A DNA stretch of 64,000 bases from an uncultured Gammaproteobacteria bacterium (GTDB lineage: Bacteria > Pseudomonadota > Gammaproteobacteria > Nitrosococcales > Methylophagaceae), in the NCBI GenBank assembly GCA_905479075.1, contig CAJQLA010000012.1, forward strand, positions 62,001 to 126,000, read 5' to 3'. Under the pieces are notes generated by a model. The model worked only from the letters and a program-made list of their open reading frames with translations, was not told the origin of the DNA and ran no database searches. The number at the start of each line of letters is the position of its first letter. The stretch's first letter is position 1. Shown here in pieces: positions 22,227 to 30,054 of the stretch. Both the position numbers and the translations under genes were made by a program.

Positions 22227-22817
22227 ATGTTAATAGATACACTTTTTCATCCCAGTAAAATCTTCGATGAATTGTCCAAAGAAAATGCTGAGACGATGGC
22301 ATCTATCACGCGTTTTGCTATTTTGATTCCGTTATTACCGCCCATATTTTCTTGGATAGGTGGTAATCAACTAGGCTGGCGACTAGGGGGATCTGAACCT
22401 GTTTTTTTTGACACAACGGGCAGCATTGTTTTTAGTTTATTTTACTTCATCATGCTTTGTATTGGTTTTATCAGCACTGTTGCTATCAGTAAGTGGATGG
22501 CAAAAACTTACGGTGCAAAATCGTCACTGTCACTGCACCTTTCTATTTTTACAGTTATTTGTTTGCCTTTAGTCGTAGCAAGTATGGCGCATCTGTATCC
22601 AGATGTTTTTTTCAATGTATTGATATTAGTTCCAGCTTTAGTTTGGAGTATTACCTTGCTTTATAAAGGCTTGCCAATAGCGCTTGGGATTTCATCAGAT
22701 CAAGGTATGTTAATGGCGTCATCATTGGTGGGTTGGTTGTTAGTAGCAGCGGTGAGTTTGTTGGGCATTTGCGTGAGTCTCTGGATGAATGGTGCGATGG
22801 TTATTTTGGGTATTTAG
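22227..22817 (+). CDS. Yip1-domain membrane protein
   Basis: A 196-residue protein with about five transmembrane helices. The N-terminal LFHPSKIFDELS followed by helix 1 is the typical start of bacterial Yip1-domain proteins; the helices fall near 28-46, 64-88, 103-120, 125-145 and 160-190. Function in bacteria is not established. It is the first gene after the FNR box and lies 70 bases before ccoN in the same direction, so it is probably co-expressed with the oxidase; a role in oxidase assembly is only a guess. Confidence 0.65.
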   Translation: MLIDTLFHPSKIFDELSKENAETMASITRFAILIPLLPPIFSWIGGNQLGWRLGGSEPVFFDTTGSIVFSLFYFIMLCIGFISTVAISKWMAKTYGAKSSLSLHLSIFTVICLPLVVASMAHLYPDVFFNVLILVPALVWSITLLYKGLPIALGISSDQGMLMASSLVGWLLVAAVSLLGICVSLWMNGAMVILGI

Positions 22818-22887
22818 TTATCAAGTCGCAGTCGTAGTTTGATGACGTATGCTTTTTAAGGACAAGTTATATGAGTGAATACCATAA

Positions 22888-24327
22888 ATGAAAGAAGAGA
22901 GTCAGCAGTTTTATCATGATGAGGTCGTGACACGATTGGTTCAGTTTTCACTGATTTGGGCCATTGTTGCGATGTTTGTTGGTGTTTATCTGTCAGCAGA
23001 ATTACTTTGGCCAGAATTAGATTTTGGACAGTTCTGGTTGTCTTTTGGACGTTTAAGACCTTTGCATACCAATGGCATTATATTCGGTTTTGGTGTGTCT
23101 GCTCTAATGGCTACGGCTTTTTATACTGTACAGCGTACCAGTCATATTCCCTTGTTTATGCCAAAGTTGGCGTGGTTTTGTTGTTATGCGTGGCAAATTG
23201 TCGTGTTACTCGGTGGGTTATCCTTATTGGCTGGATGGACTTCAACAAAAGAGTATGCAGAATTAGAATGGCCTTTTGATATCGCAATTACTATTTTATG
23301 GGTGTGTTTTGGCGTGGTATTTTTCGGCACAATTGCACGTCGTAAGATAGAAACCATTTATATTTCCAATTGGTTCTTTGGCGGTTTAATTATCGTCATT
23401 GCGATGCTACATATTGTAAATAATCTAGCGATCCCTGTGAGTATTGATAAATCTTATTCGCTTTATGCTGGTGCACAAGATGCTGTTGTGCAATGGTGGT
23501 ATGGTCATAATGCGGTAGGCTTTTTATTGACGGGCGGCTTTTTGGGGATGATGTATTATTTCTTACCTAAAATGTCAAACCAGCCCATTTGGAGCTATCG
23601 TTTGTCTGTAGTGTCTTTCTGGGCATTTACCTATAGTTATATTTGGGCAGGACCACATCATTTACACTTCAACTCAATACCTGAGTGGGTACAGTCTCTA
23701 GCGATGGTGATGAGTTTGATTCTGTTAGCACCTTCCTGGGCGTCAATGATTAATGGGATCATGACCGTCAGTAAATCTTCGGTTAAATTACATAATAATC
23801 CCGCACTAAAATTTATTGTATTGTCATTAGCATTTTACGGATTGGCTACTTTTGAAGGTCCGATGATGTCAATAAAAAGTGTTAATGTGGTCAGCCACTT
23901 TACCGACTGGACTGTTGGACATGTGCACTCAGGTGCATTGGGTTGGAATGCCATGATTACTTATGGTGTTTTTTATTACCTTGTACCACGGTTAGCCGGC
24001 CGTGAGTTGTATAGTCTTCGTCTAGCAAATATTCATTTTTGGTTAGCGCTAAGTGGCACTATCCTCTATATCCTTGCCATGTGGGCAGCTGGGGTTTCAC
24101 AAGGTTTATTGTGGATGAGTATTGATGAACTTGGTCAGCTTAACTATACCTTCAATGACATCATGGCGAGCATGAAACCTTATTATGGTTTACGTTTAAT
24201 TGCAGGCTTGGTGTTTCTATCTGGAACAATATTGATGAGCTTTAACTTGTTTATGACCATAAAAGGGAAAAAGACTGTCAAAGTGAAACCACCTACCATT
24301 GTTAAGGCGAGTGAGGTGGCAGCATGA
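22888..24327 (+). CDS. ccoN: Cytochrome c oxidase cbb3-type, subunit I
   Basis: A 479-residue haem-copper oxidase catalytic subunit with about 12 membrane helices, reducing O2 to water with high affinity. Haem and copper ligand regions seen are RPLHTNGIIFGFG, WWYGHNAVGF, GPHHLHF and HFTDWTVGHVHSGALGW. The start is the ATG at 22888. A seven-codon frame (ATG 22871) with a better ribosome site (AAGGA) overlaps this start through ATGA and could couple translation. ccoO overlaps the end by four bases. Confidence 0.96.
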   Translation: MKEESQQFYHDEVVTRLVQFSLIWAIVAMFVGVYLSAELLWPELDFGQFWLSFGRLRPLHTNGIIFGFGVSALMATAFYTVQRTSHIPLFMPKLAWFCCYAWQIVVLLGGLSLLAGWTSTKEYAELEWPFDIAITILWVCFGVVFFGTIARRKIETIYISNWFFGGLIIVIAMLHIVNNLAIPVSIDKSYSLYAGAQDAVVQWWYGHNAVGFLLTGGFLGMMYYFLPKMSNQPIWSYRLSVVSFWAFTYSYIWAGPHHLHFNSIPEWVQSLAMVMSLILLAPSWASMINGIMTVSKSSVKLHNNPALKFIVLSLAFYGLATFEGPMMSIKSVNVVSHFTDWTVGHVHSGALGWNAMITYGVFYYLVPRLAGRELYSLRLANIHFWLALSGTILYILAMWAAGVSQGLLWMSIDELGQLNYTFNDIMASMKPYYGLRLIAGLVFLSGTILMSFNLFMTIKGKKTVKVKPPTIVKASEVAA

Positions 24328-24962
24328 GTGGTCTTTCATTACATAAAAAACTAGAGAAAAATGCTGGATTATTAATTTTTGGTATTTTATTTGTGTCCTC
24401 AATTGGTGGCTTAGTCCAAATTCTGCCTGTGCTGTTCCAGGATTCCTTGAAAACTGCGAGTGCGAATACAGTCCCTTATAGCGCTGTTCAGTTGCAGGGC
24501 CGAGATATTTATATACGTGAAAGCTGCCATGCTTGTCATTCACAACAGGTCAGACCCTTGTTAGCCGAAGTGAAACGCTACGGGCCATACTCACGTGCTG
24601 GGGAATTTGTTTATGACCGGCCATTTATGTGGGGCTCTAAGCGGACTGGGCCTGATTTACATAGAATAGGTGGTAAGTATTCTGATATCTGGCATCGCAT
24701 TCACCTAATTAAACCACGTAGTGTGGTAAATGATTCTATTATGCCTGCATATCCTTGGTTGGAAGATGAGCCTGCAAGTGCTGCAGGGGATATTCAGAAA
24801 AAAATGCAGGTGCTCAAGACATTAGGCCATCCATACTCTGAACAAGAGATTGAAGCAGCGCCATCAATGTTAGATGGGTTAACAGAAATGGATGCTTTAA
24901 TCGCCTATTTGCAAGTGTTGGGAACATCCGCTGAAACTAGTGAAGAACAAGGACATCATTGA
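24324..24962 (+). CDS. ccoO: Cytochrome c oxidase cbb3-type, subunit II
   Basis: A 212-residue mono-haem cytochrome c anchored by one N-terminal helix (about 15-37). The haem site CHACH occurs in RESCHACHSQQVRP, and GPDLHRIGGKYSD and MPAYPWL hold the axial Met region. It passes electrons from CcoP to CcoN at the periplasmic face. It overlaps ccoN by four bases and ccoQ by one base. Confidence 0.96.
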   Translation: MSGLSLHKKLEKNAGLLIFGILFVSSIGGLVQILPVLFQDSLKTASANTVPYSAVQLQGRDIYIRESCHACHSQQVRPLLAEVKRYGPYSRAGEFVYDRPFMWGSKRTGPDLHRIGGKYSDIWHRIHLIKPRSVVNDSIMPAYPWLEDEPASAAGDIQKKMQVLKTLGHPYSEQEIEAAPSMLDGLTEMDALIAYLQVLGTSAETSEEQGHH

Positions 24963-25105
24963 TGACATATTTTATTTTTATTGGTGACATGTTGGTCATG
25001 TTATTTATGATTGTTTTGGTTGCATGGGTATTTTTCAAAAGCTCTGATGAAACAATTGATGAAGCAGGTAAAATACCATTAGAGGATGAACAAGACCATG
25101 GCTGA
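24962..25105 (+). CDS. ccoQ: Cytochrome c oxidase cbb3-type, small subunit IV (47 residues)
   Basis: A small frame starting inside the ccoO stop (TGATG). Residues 5-25 form one membrane helix (IFIGDMLVMLFMIVLVAWVFF region), followed by an acidic cytoplasmic tail (SSDETIDEAGKIPLEDE). Size, topology and position between ccoO and ccoP are those of CcoQ/FixQ, which stabilises the oxidase. Its 3' end overlaps the proposed ccoP start. Confidence 0.85.
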   Translation: MTYFIFIGDMLVMLFMIVLVAWVFFKSSDETIDEAGKIPLEDEQDHG

Positions 25106-25979
25106 TATGCCTAATGATTTTTGGAGTGGCTGGATTGTTCTATTAACAGCAGTCAGTTTTATCGGACTTATTTGGCTTGTACTGAGTGTCTACTTTACAC
25201 CTCAAAGTGAAACTCAAGCAAGCGATGAGCCAGTATGGGATGGTGATATAAGGGAAGGCAATACTGCTCCGCCATTATGGTGGTTTTGGCTGATTTTGGC
25301 GACGATGGTATTTAGTGTTTCGTATTTAATGCTATACCCGGGCCTCGGTTCTTTTAGTGGTGCACTTCGTTGGTCTATGGGACACGAATTACAACAGAAT
25401 AAACGAGACTACGCGACTAAGTTTTCGACTATTAGTGAGGACATTATTGCCTCTTCATTAGCGGATCTTCAAGCTCGGCCCGAAGTGATGAAAACAGCGG
25501 GCAATTTATTCAATCAAAACTGTGCTGCTTGTCATGGCTATGAAGCGCAAGGTCAAGCCTCACTGTTTCCGAGTCTAAGAGATGATGAATGGCAGTGGGG
25601 TGATGCGCCTGAACAAATTGAGACTTCAATCCGCCATGGCCGCAAAGCGGTAATGATGAGTTGGCAGACGGCACTTAAAGATGAAGGTGTCGAGAACGTC
25701 AGCGATTATATATTAAACGGGCTTGGAACGAGTGATTCAGCAAGTCATGCTGGACAGGCACAGTACAATCTATTTTGTATGGCTTGTCATGGTGAAAAAG
25801 GCGAAGGGAATCCATTAATTGGTGCTCCAAACTTGATCAATGATATTTGGCTGTATGGCGGTTCAATGGCAGCAATAAGTGAAAGTATCGCTCATGGTCG
25901 TCAAGGAGAAATGCCTGCTTACGATACACGCCTTGATGATGTCCAGATAAAAATATTAATAGCATGGCTGAAAAAATAG
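25086..25979 (+). CDS. ccoP: Cytochrome c oxidase cbb3-type, subunit III
   Basis: A 297-residue di-haem cytochrome c. The N-terminal FixP domain has DFWSGWIVLLTAVSF (helix 1), PPLWWFWLILATMVF (helix 2) and YPGLGSFSG. Two haem sites, CAACH and CMACH, follow at about 145 and 232. It takes electrons from soluble cytochrome c for the oxidase. The start may be ATG 25086 or ATG 25098 (a GAGG lies 12 bases before the latter); both overlap ccoQ. It is the last gene of the operon. Confidence 0.95.
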   Translation: MNKTMADMPNDFWSGWIVLLTAVSFIGLIWLVLSVYFTPQSETQASDEPVWDGDIREGNTAPPLWWFWLILATMVFSVSYLMLYPGLGSFSGALRWSMGHELQQNKRDYATKFSTISEDIIASSLADLQARPEVMKTAGNLFNQNCAACHGYEAQGQASLFPSLRDDEWQWGDAPEQIETSIRHGRKAVMMSWQTALKDEGVENVSDYILNGLGTSDSASHAGQAQYNLFCMACHGEKGEGNPLIGAPNLINDIWLYGGSMAAISESIAHGRQGEMPAYDTRLDDVQIKILIAWLKK

Positions 25980-26122
25980 TCTATCTATTTCAAAACATTA
26001 AAAACCGAGTCTTTAGTTTAAAAATGTAAATTAAGAAGCCCGCCAACATGATTCAATTTCTCTGGTAGTGTCGCACTCTGCGATAAGCTCTTAAGCTAGA
26101 GACTAATGCGGTGTAGTTTGAC

Positions 26123-26866
26123 TCACACCTGATGCAATTGACTGATGAGCGCTGGTATTTCGCTTGGATGTAGCACTGTATGGTGCGGGTTGATCCCCAA
26201 TTCCGCATCTAATGGTTGCTGATGCTGAACCCATACCGCGGTAATACCACTATTGAGTGCACCAGCAATATCAGAGGCTAGACTGTCACCAACATGGATC
26301 ACTTCATGGGCTTGGCAATTAGCAAGCTTTAACGCCTTATCGAAGATCGAAATCGCAGGCTTTTCCTCGGGTTCCTGACCACCGATAATGATGTGATCGA
26401 CATGGTCAGCAAGATGCACTCGTTCTACTTTGGGCGTTTGTGAAAACTCAGGACCGTTAGTGATAACCACAAGGGTAAATAGTTTACGTGCTTCTGCTAA
26501 GAACTCGACAATGCCAGGGTAGAAATCAAAGCTTTCGAGACGATCACTATCAAACTTATCTTGGAGGGCTTGTGCAGCTACATCACTGATATTATTCGCG
26601 CCGCGTTCAGTCAATAAGTCCTTAATCAATTGTAGCCGAAAGTCTTCCTCGCTCTGCTGTTCGATAATGGGCATATATCGCGTATGCTGGTCGACACTCC
26701 ACTGGCGATAAATTCCTGCGACATAAGCATCAGCAAAGGCTTGACCATCTAACATAGAGCCATATTGAGTTTCAAGATCTTGAGCCATTAATTGTTTTGC
26801 CCTCTCATTAGCTCCCAATGTGTCACACAAGGTTTCATCTAAATCGAGGAAGAGGGCTTTTAACAT
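26123..26866 (-). CDS. HAD-superfamily hydrolase
   Basis: A 247-residue phosphatase-like protein. Motif I is FLDLDETL (6-13) with the nucleophile and acid Asp residues, motif II is VVITNG, motif III is around EKPAISIF, and motif IV is VIHVGDSLASDI. The alpha-helical C1 cap (about 20-110) is like the YjjG and N-acylneuraminate-9-phosphatase group. The substrate cannot be told from sequence. It stands alone, convergent with ccoP. Confidence 0.82.
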   Translation of the reverse strand: MLKALFLDLDETLCDTLGANERAKQLMAQDLETQYGSMLDGQAFADAYVAGIYRQWSVDQHTRYMPIIEQQSEEDFRLQLIKDLLTERGANNISDVAAQALQDKFDSDRLESFDFYPGIVEFLAEARKLFTLVVITNGPEFSQTPKVERVHLADHVDHIIIGGQEPEEKPAISIFDKALKLANCQAHEVIHVGDSLASDIAGALNSGITAVWVQHQQPLDAELGINPHHTVLHPSEIPALISQLHQV

Positions 26867-27173
26867 GGGTGATTCCAGAAAACTCAGTCAGGTGGCTAAT
26901 CATAGCAAAAAATGTGACTATGTAATTTATTCAGTCGTAACTAGAAACAGTGTTTTCATTTTAAAATGCACAGTCAAGTAACAGGCACATCGCAGAGAAA
27001 AATTAATTAGACTTAGATAATTTTATGCTGCTTAATATGTAAAATATTTTAATATAATAAAACTGTTTTTAAGTTGAACTGTCTACTCAAATGTACTACG
27101 GATGTGGCTTTGTAATCAGATGGAAAAATGAACGAAGTTAACATTTTCTAAAAGTTTAAGATGGAATAAAAAA
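26867..27173 (+). other. Non-coding interval before htpX
   Basis: This 307-base, strongly AT-rich interval separates the divergent HAD gene and htpX. It must contain both promoters, but I see no convincing -35/-10 pair, operator palindrome, terminator or small gene in it. Confidence 0.5.
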
Positions 27174-28061
27174 ATGAAGCGAATTTTCTTGTTTATTATG
27201 ACTAATGTAGCGATTATGGTGGTGCTGAGCATCACTTTAAGATTGCTGGGCGTTGACAGTATTTTGGCTGAAAATGGCTCAGATCTTAATATTCAAGCTT
27301 TAGTGATTCTTTCTGGTGTTATCGGTTTTGGTGGTTCATTCATTTCCTTGCTAATGTCGAAGTGGATGGCTAAACGGATGACGGGTGCAGTCGTGATTAA
27401 CAACCCAACGACGAATATTGAAAGATGGTTGGTGAGTACAGTTGAAAGTCAGGCAAAAACCGTCGGTATCAAAATGCCAGAAGTTGCCATTTTTCCATCT
27501 CCAGACATGAATGCTTTTGCGACGGGTGCCAGTAAAAACAATTCACTTATGGCAGTATCTCAAGGGCTTTTAGATAATATGTCTAAGGGTGAAGTTGAAG
27601 CTGTTGTTGGTCATGAAATGAGCCATATTGCTAATGGTGATATGGTCACTTTAGCGCTTATTCAGGGTGTAGTTAACACCTTCGTTGTCTTTTTATCGCG
27701 CTTGGTCGGTCATGTTGTTGACCGCGTAATTTTGAAGAATGAACATGGTCATGGGATTGGTTACTTTCTTACTGTATTGGTGGCTCAGGTGATTTTGTCG
27801 ATACTCGCTTCGACGATTGTGATGTACTTCTCTAGGAGACGTGAATTTATTGCGGACACTGGTGGTGCTGATTTAGCTGGGCATCAAAATATGATAAATG
27901 CACTCAAACGTTTAGGACAAGTTGAGCCTGCACCATTACCAGAGCAAATGGCCGCTTTCGGTATTAATGATAAAGGAGGAATTATGGCTTTGTTTTCTTC
28001 ACACCCACCGATAGAAGACAGAATAGAAGCTTTAGAAATACGGGCAAGAAACCGTTCGTAA
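27174..28061 (+). CDS. htpX: Membrane zinc protease HtpX
   Basis: A 295-residue M48 metalloprotease of the inner membrane involved in quality control of membrane proteins. Two N-terminal helices (5-25 and 38-60) precede the zinc site HEMSH (147-151), with the third ligand region [26 protein letters not shown] near the C-terminus is the family signature. Length matches E. coli HtpX. It is a single-gene unit. Confidence 0.96.
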   Translation: MKRIFLFIMTNVAIMVVLSITLRLLGVDSILAENGSDLNIQALVILSGVIGFGGSFISLLMSKWMAKRMTGAVVINNPTTNIERWLVSTVESQAKTVGIKMPEVAIFPSPDMNAFATGASKNNSLMAVSQGLLDNMSKGEVEAVVGHEMSHIANGDMVTLALIQGVVNTFVVFLSRLVGHVVDRVILKNEHGHGIGYFLTVLVAQVILSILASTIVMYFSRRREFIADTGGADLAGHQNMINALKRLGQVEPAPLPEQMAAFGINDKGGIMALFSSHPPIEDRIEALEIRARNRS

Positions 28062-28206
28062 GGTAAACTCCTATTATGATCTAGCATTCCTTGTAGTCAA
28101 GGCGAAGTATTTTATCTGCAGAAAGGAATTAGTGGCAAATTAATGAGTTCATTATATATTTACTTCAAGCTAAAACTCTAATAATAAGACTTTAAAAAGG
28201 CGTGAT

Positions 28207-29781
28207 ATGGATCCTCTTTGGTTACTAGTGGCTTTGATTCTTGGCTTTACTGCTCAACAAATTCGTCTACCACCCCTAGTGGGTTTTTTGGGTGCCGGTT
28301 TTGCTTTACACGCCTTAGGTATAGAAGGTGGCCCAGTATTAGAAAAATTCGCCGATTTGGGTGTGACTTTATTGCTCTTTACTATCGGTCTGAAATTACG
28401 ATTGCGTAATTTATTAGCACCTGAAGTATGGGGAACTGCAACCATGCACATGGCGGTATTTATTGCAGTGCTTGTTGGCTTACTCATGATACCGGCTTTA
28501 ATGGGTTTATCTTGGTTAGGTGCTTTGAGTTGGCAAGCAGCCGCGGTTATCGCTTTCGCACTCAGTTTTAGTAGTACTGTTTTTGCCGTAAAGACATTGG
28601 AAGAAAGGGGTGAGATGAAGTCTCGCCATGGGCAAGTAGCAATTGGTATTCTTATTATTCAAGATATTGTTGCTGTAATATTTTTGACATTCGCAACGGA
28701 TAAATCTCCCACTCTTTGGGCTTTAGCTTTACTCGGCTTACCTCTACTTCGACCAGTATTTAACCACTTCATGGAACGTAGTGGTCATGGTGAAGTGTTG
28801 ATTTTGTTCGGTATGTTCATGGCAATCGGTGGTGGTGAGTTATTTAAGCTAGTAGGCATGAAGGCAGATTTAGGTGCGCTTATTATAGGGATTATGCTGA
28901 GTGGGCAAGCTAAATCCGGCGAATTATCACGGAGTTTATTAAACTTCAAAGATCTATTTTTAATCGGTTTCTTTCTCTCTATTGGTATTAATTCATTACC
29001 GACTTTGTCGGATATATTTATTGCGCTTGGTCTAGTGATGTTAGCGTTACCAATCAAAGCGGTACTATTTTTTGGCATTCTTTCCAGGTTTCGTGTACGG
29101 GTGCGAACGGGTTATCTATGTGTTGCGAGTCTTGCAAACTACAGTGAATTTGGCTTGATTGTCGCTGCAGTAGGCGCTGGAGCAGGCTTGATTGATCAGC
29201 AGTGGCTAATGATTATTGCTATAGCGTTGTCATTCAGTTTTGTAATTGGCTCTGTTGTGAATGCCAATGCACACAGTCTATATGCTTCAGTTGAAAGGTA
29301 TCTGCATCGTTTTGAAACAAAGAAAAGGCAAGCGAGTTATGTTAAGCCCGACCTTGGTGACGCAGAGATTTTAGTTGTGGGGATGGGTAGAGTAGGCAGT
29401 GGTGCCTATCTGACAATGCGAGAAACCTATGGAGACAAAGTCTGTGGAATTGATGCAGATATTGATAAGGTTAGAAGCCATCAAGGCTCAGGACATAATG
29501 TGATATTGGGCGATGCCGAAGATATTGATTTCTGGCACGATGTCGATATCAGTGATTTAAATTTGGTAATGCTAGCGATGCCGAAGTTAAGTGACATGGA
29601 GCAAGCTGTTAAATTTCTCAACGACTCTAACTATAGCGGCACTATCGCGGCAGTGGCTAAATATGATGATGATCGCGCTGCGTTAGAAGCTGTGGGGGTA
29701 CATGAAAGTTTTAATTTCTATGCTGAAGCAGGTGCGGGTTTCGCTGAACATGTTCGTCAACAATTGGAAATAAAAACTTAG
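28207..29781 (+). CDS. Kef-type monovalent cation:proton antiporter (CPA2)
   Basis: A 524-residue protein. Residues 1-360 form 11-12 membrane helices of the Na/H-exchanger fold (FADLGVTLLLFTIGLKL; FSSTVFAVKTLEE). A cytoplasmic Rossmann TrkA-N domain begins at ILVVGMGRVGSGAY (about 390). It probably exports potassium in exchange for protons under nucleotide or thiol control. It resembles YbaL-like systems but is shorter, with no TrkA-C domain. No KefF/KefG-type partner is adjacent. Confidence 0.8.
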   Translation: MDPLWLLVALILGFTAQQIRLPPLVGFLGAGFALHALGIEGGPVLEKFADLGVTLLLFTIGLKLRLRNLLAPEVWGTATMHMAVFIAVLVGLLMIPALMGLSWLGALSWQAAAVIAFALSFSSTVFAVKTLEERGEMKSRHGQVAIGILIIQDIVAVIFLTFATDKSPTLWALALLGLPLLRPVFNHFMERSGHGEVLILFGMFMAIGGGELFKLVGMKADLGALIIGIMLSGQAKSGELSRSLLNFKDLFLIGFFLSIGINSLPTLSDIFIALGLVMLALPIKAVLFFGILSRFRVRVRTGYLCVASLANYSEFGLIVAAVGAGAGLIDQQWLMIIAIALSFSFVIGSVVNANAHSLYASVERYLHRFETKKRQASYVKPDLGDAEILVVGMGRVGSGAYLTMRETYGDKVCGIDADIDKVRSHQGSGHNVILGDAEDIDFWHDVDISDLNLVMLAMPKLSDMEQAVKFLNDSNYSGTIAAVAKYDDDRAALEAVGVHESFNFYAEAGAGFAEHVRQQLEIKT

Positions 29782-29920
29782 AACTCATGAATTGAGACCG
29801 ATAATGAGTAGCGCTTAAAACATAAAATAGATATTGAATGGCTAAGGTCATGCGGTTGACAGTGCTGTGGCTACTAGCATTAGCCATGAATAAAACTTTG
29901 CACCAAGGTATTGTTTATAC

Positions 29921-29935
29921 GCACTAGCTTGGTGC
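29921..29935 (+). promoter_or_regulatory. NtrC-type enhancer site upstream of nirB
   Basis: GCACTAGCTTGGTGC fits GCAC-N7-GTGC, the NtrC palindrome. It is centred about 98 bases before the start predicted from the sigma-54 promoter at 30001. A second half-site TTGCACC lies just upstream (29899-29905). Confidence 0.7.
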
Positions 29936-30000
29936 GAAACTCCAAGACATTTTTCTTGTTGAAAACTAATTAATCTTTTACTTTCAGTGCCTTATAAATT

Positions 30001-30016
30001 AGGCATGATGTGTGCA
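30001..30016 (+). promoter_or_regulatory. Sigma-54 promoter of the nirBD-phzF-nasBA operon
   Basis: AGGCATGATGTGTGCA has GG and GC separated by ten bases, matching TGGCAC-N5-TTGCA at most positions. The predicted start near 30026 leaves a leader of only about 28 bases before the nirB ATG at 30055, which rules out the longer frame that would begin at 30010. Confidence 0.7.
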
Positions 30017-30054
30017 GTGCCTCTGCTTTATTACGTAGTTGCAATGAGGCATGC

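Noticed and set aside
26970..27120. A heat-shock (sigma-32) promoter for htpX (TTGAAC at about 27074)
   Set aside because: No CCCCAT-like -10 element at the right distance.
29860..29885. TGGCTA...TAGCCA hairpin as terminator of the Kef gene
   Set aside because: Short stem, no T tract, and about 80 bases from the stop.
30040..30051. TGC-AATGAG-GCA as an ANTAR-like hairpin in the nirB leader
   Set aside because: Only a 3-bp stem, no partner hairpin and no terminator; too easily found by chance.
30017..30052. Inverted repeat TGCCTC...GAGGCA that could hide the nirB ribosome site
   Set aside because: The sigma-54 promoter at 30001-30016 predicts transcription starting near 30026, so the left arm would not be in the RNA.
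30010..30054. Upstream start for nirB giving 15 extra residues
   Set aside because: It would lie inside the promoter; the extra residues do not fit the NirB N-terminus, whereas ATG 30055 has a GAGG site.
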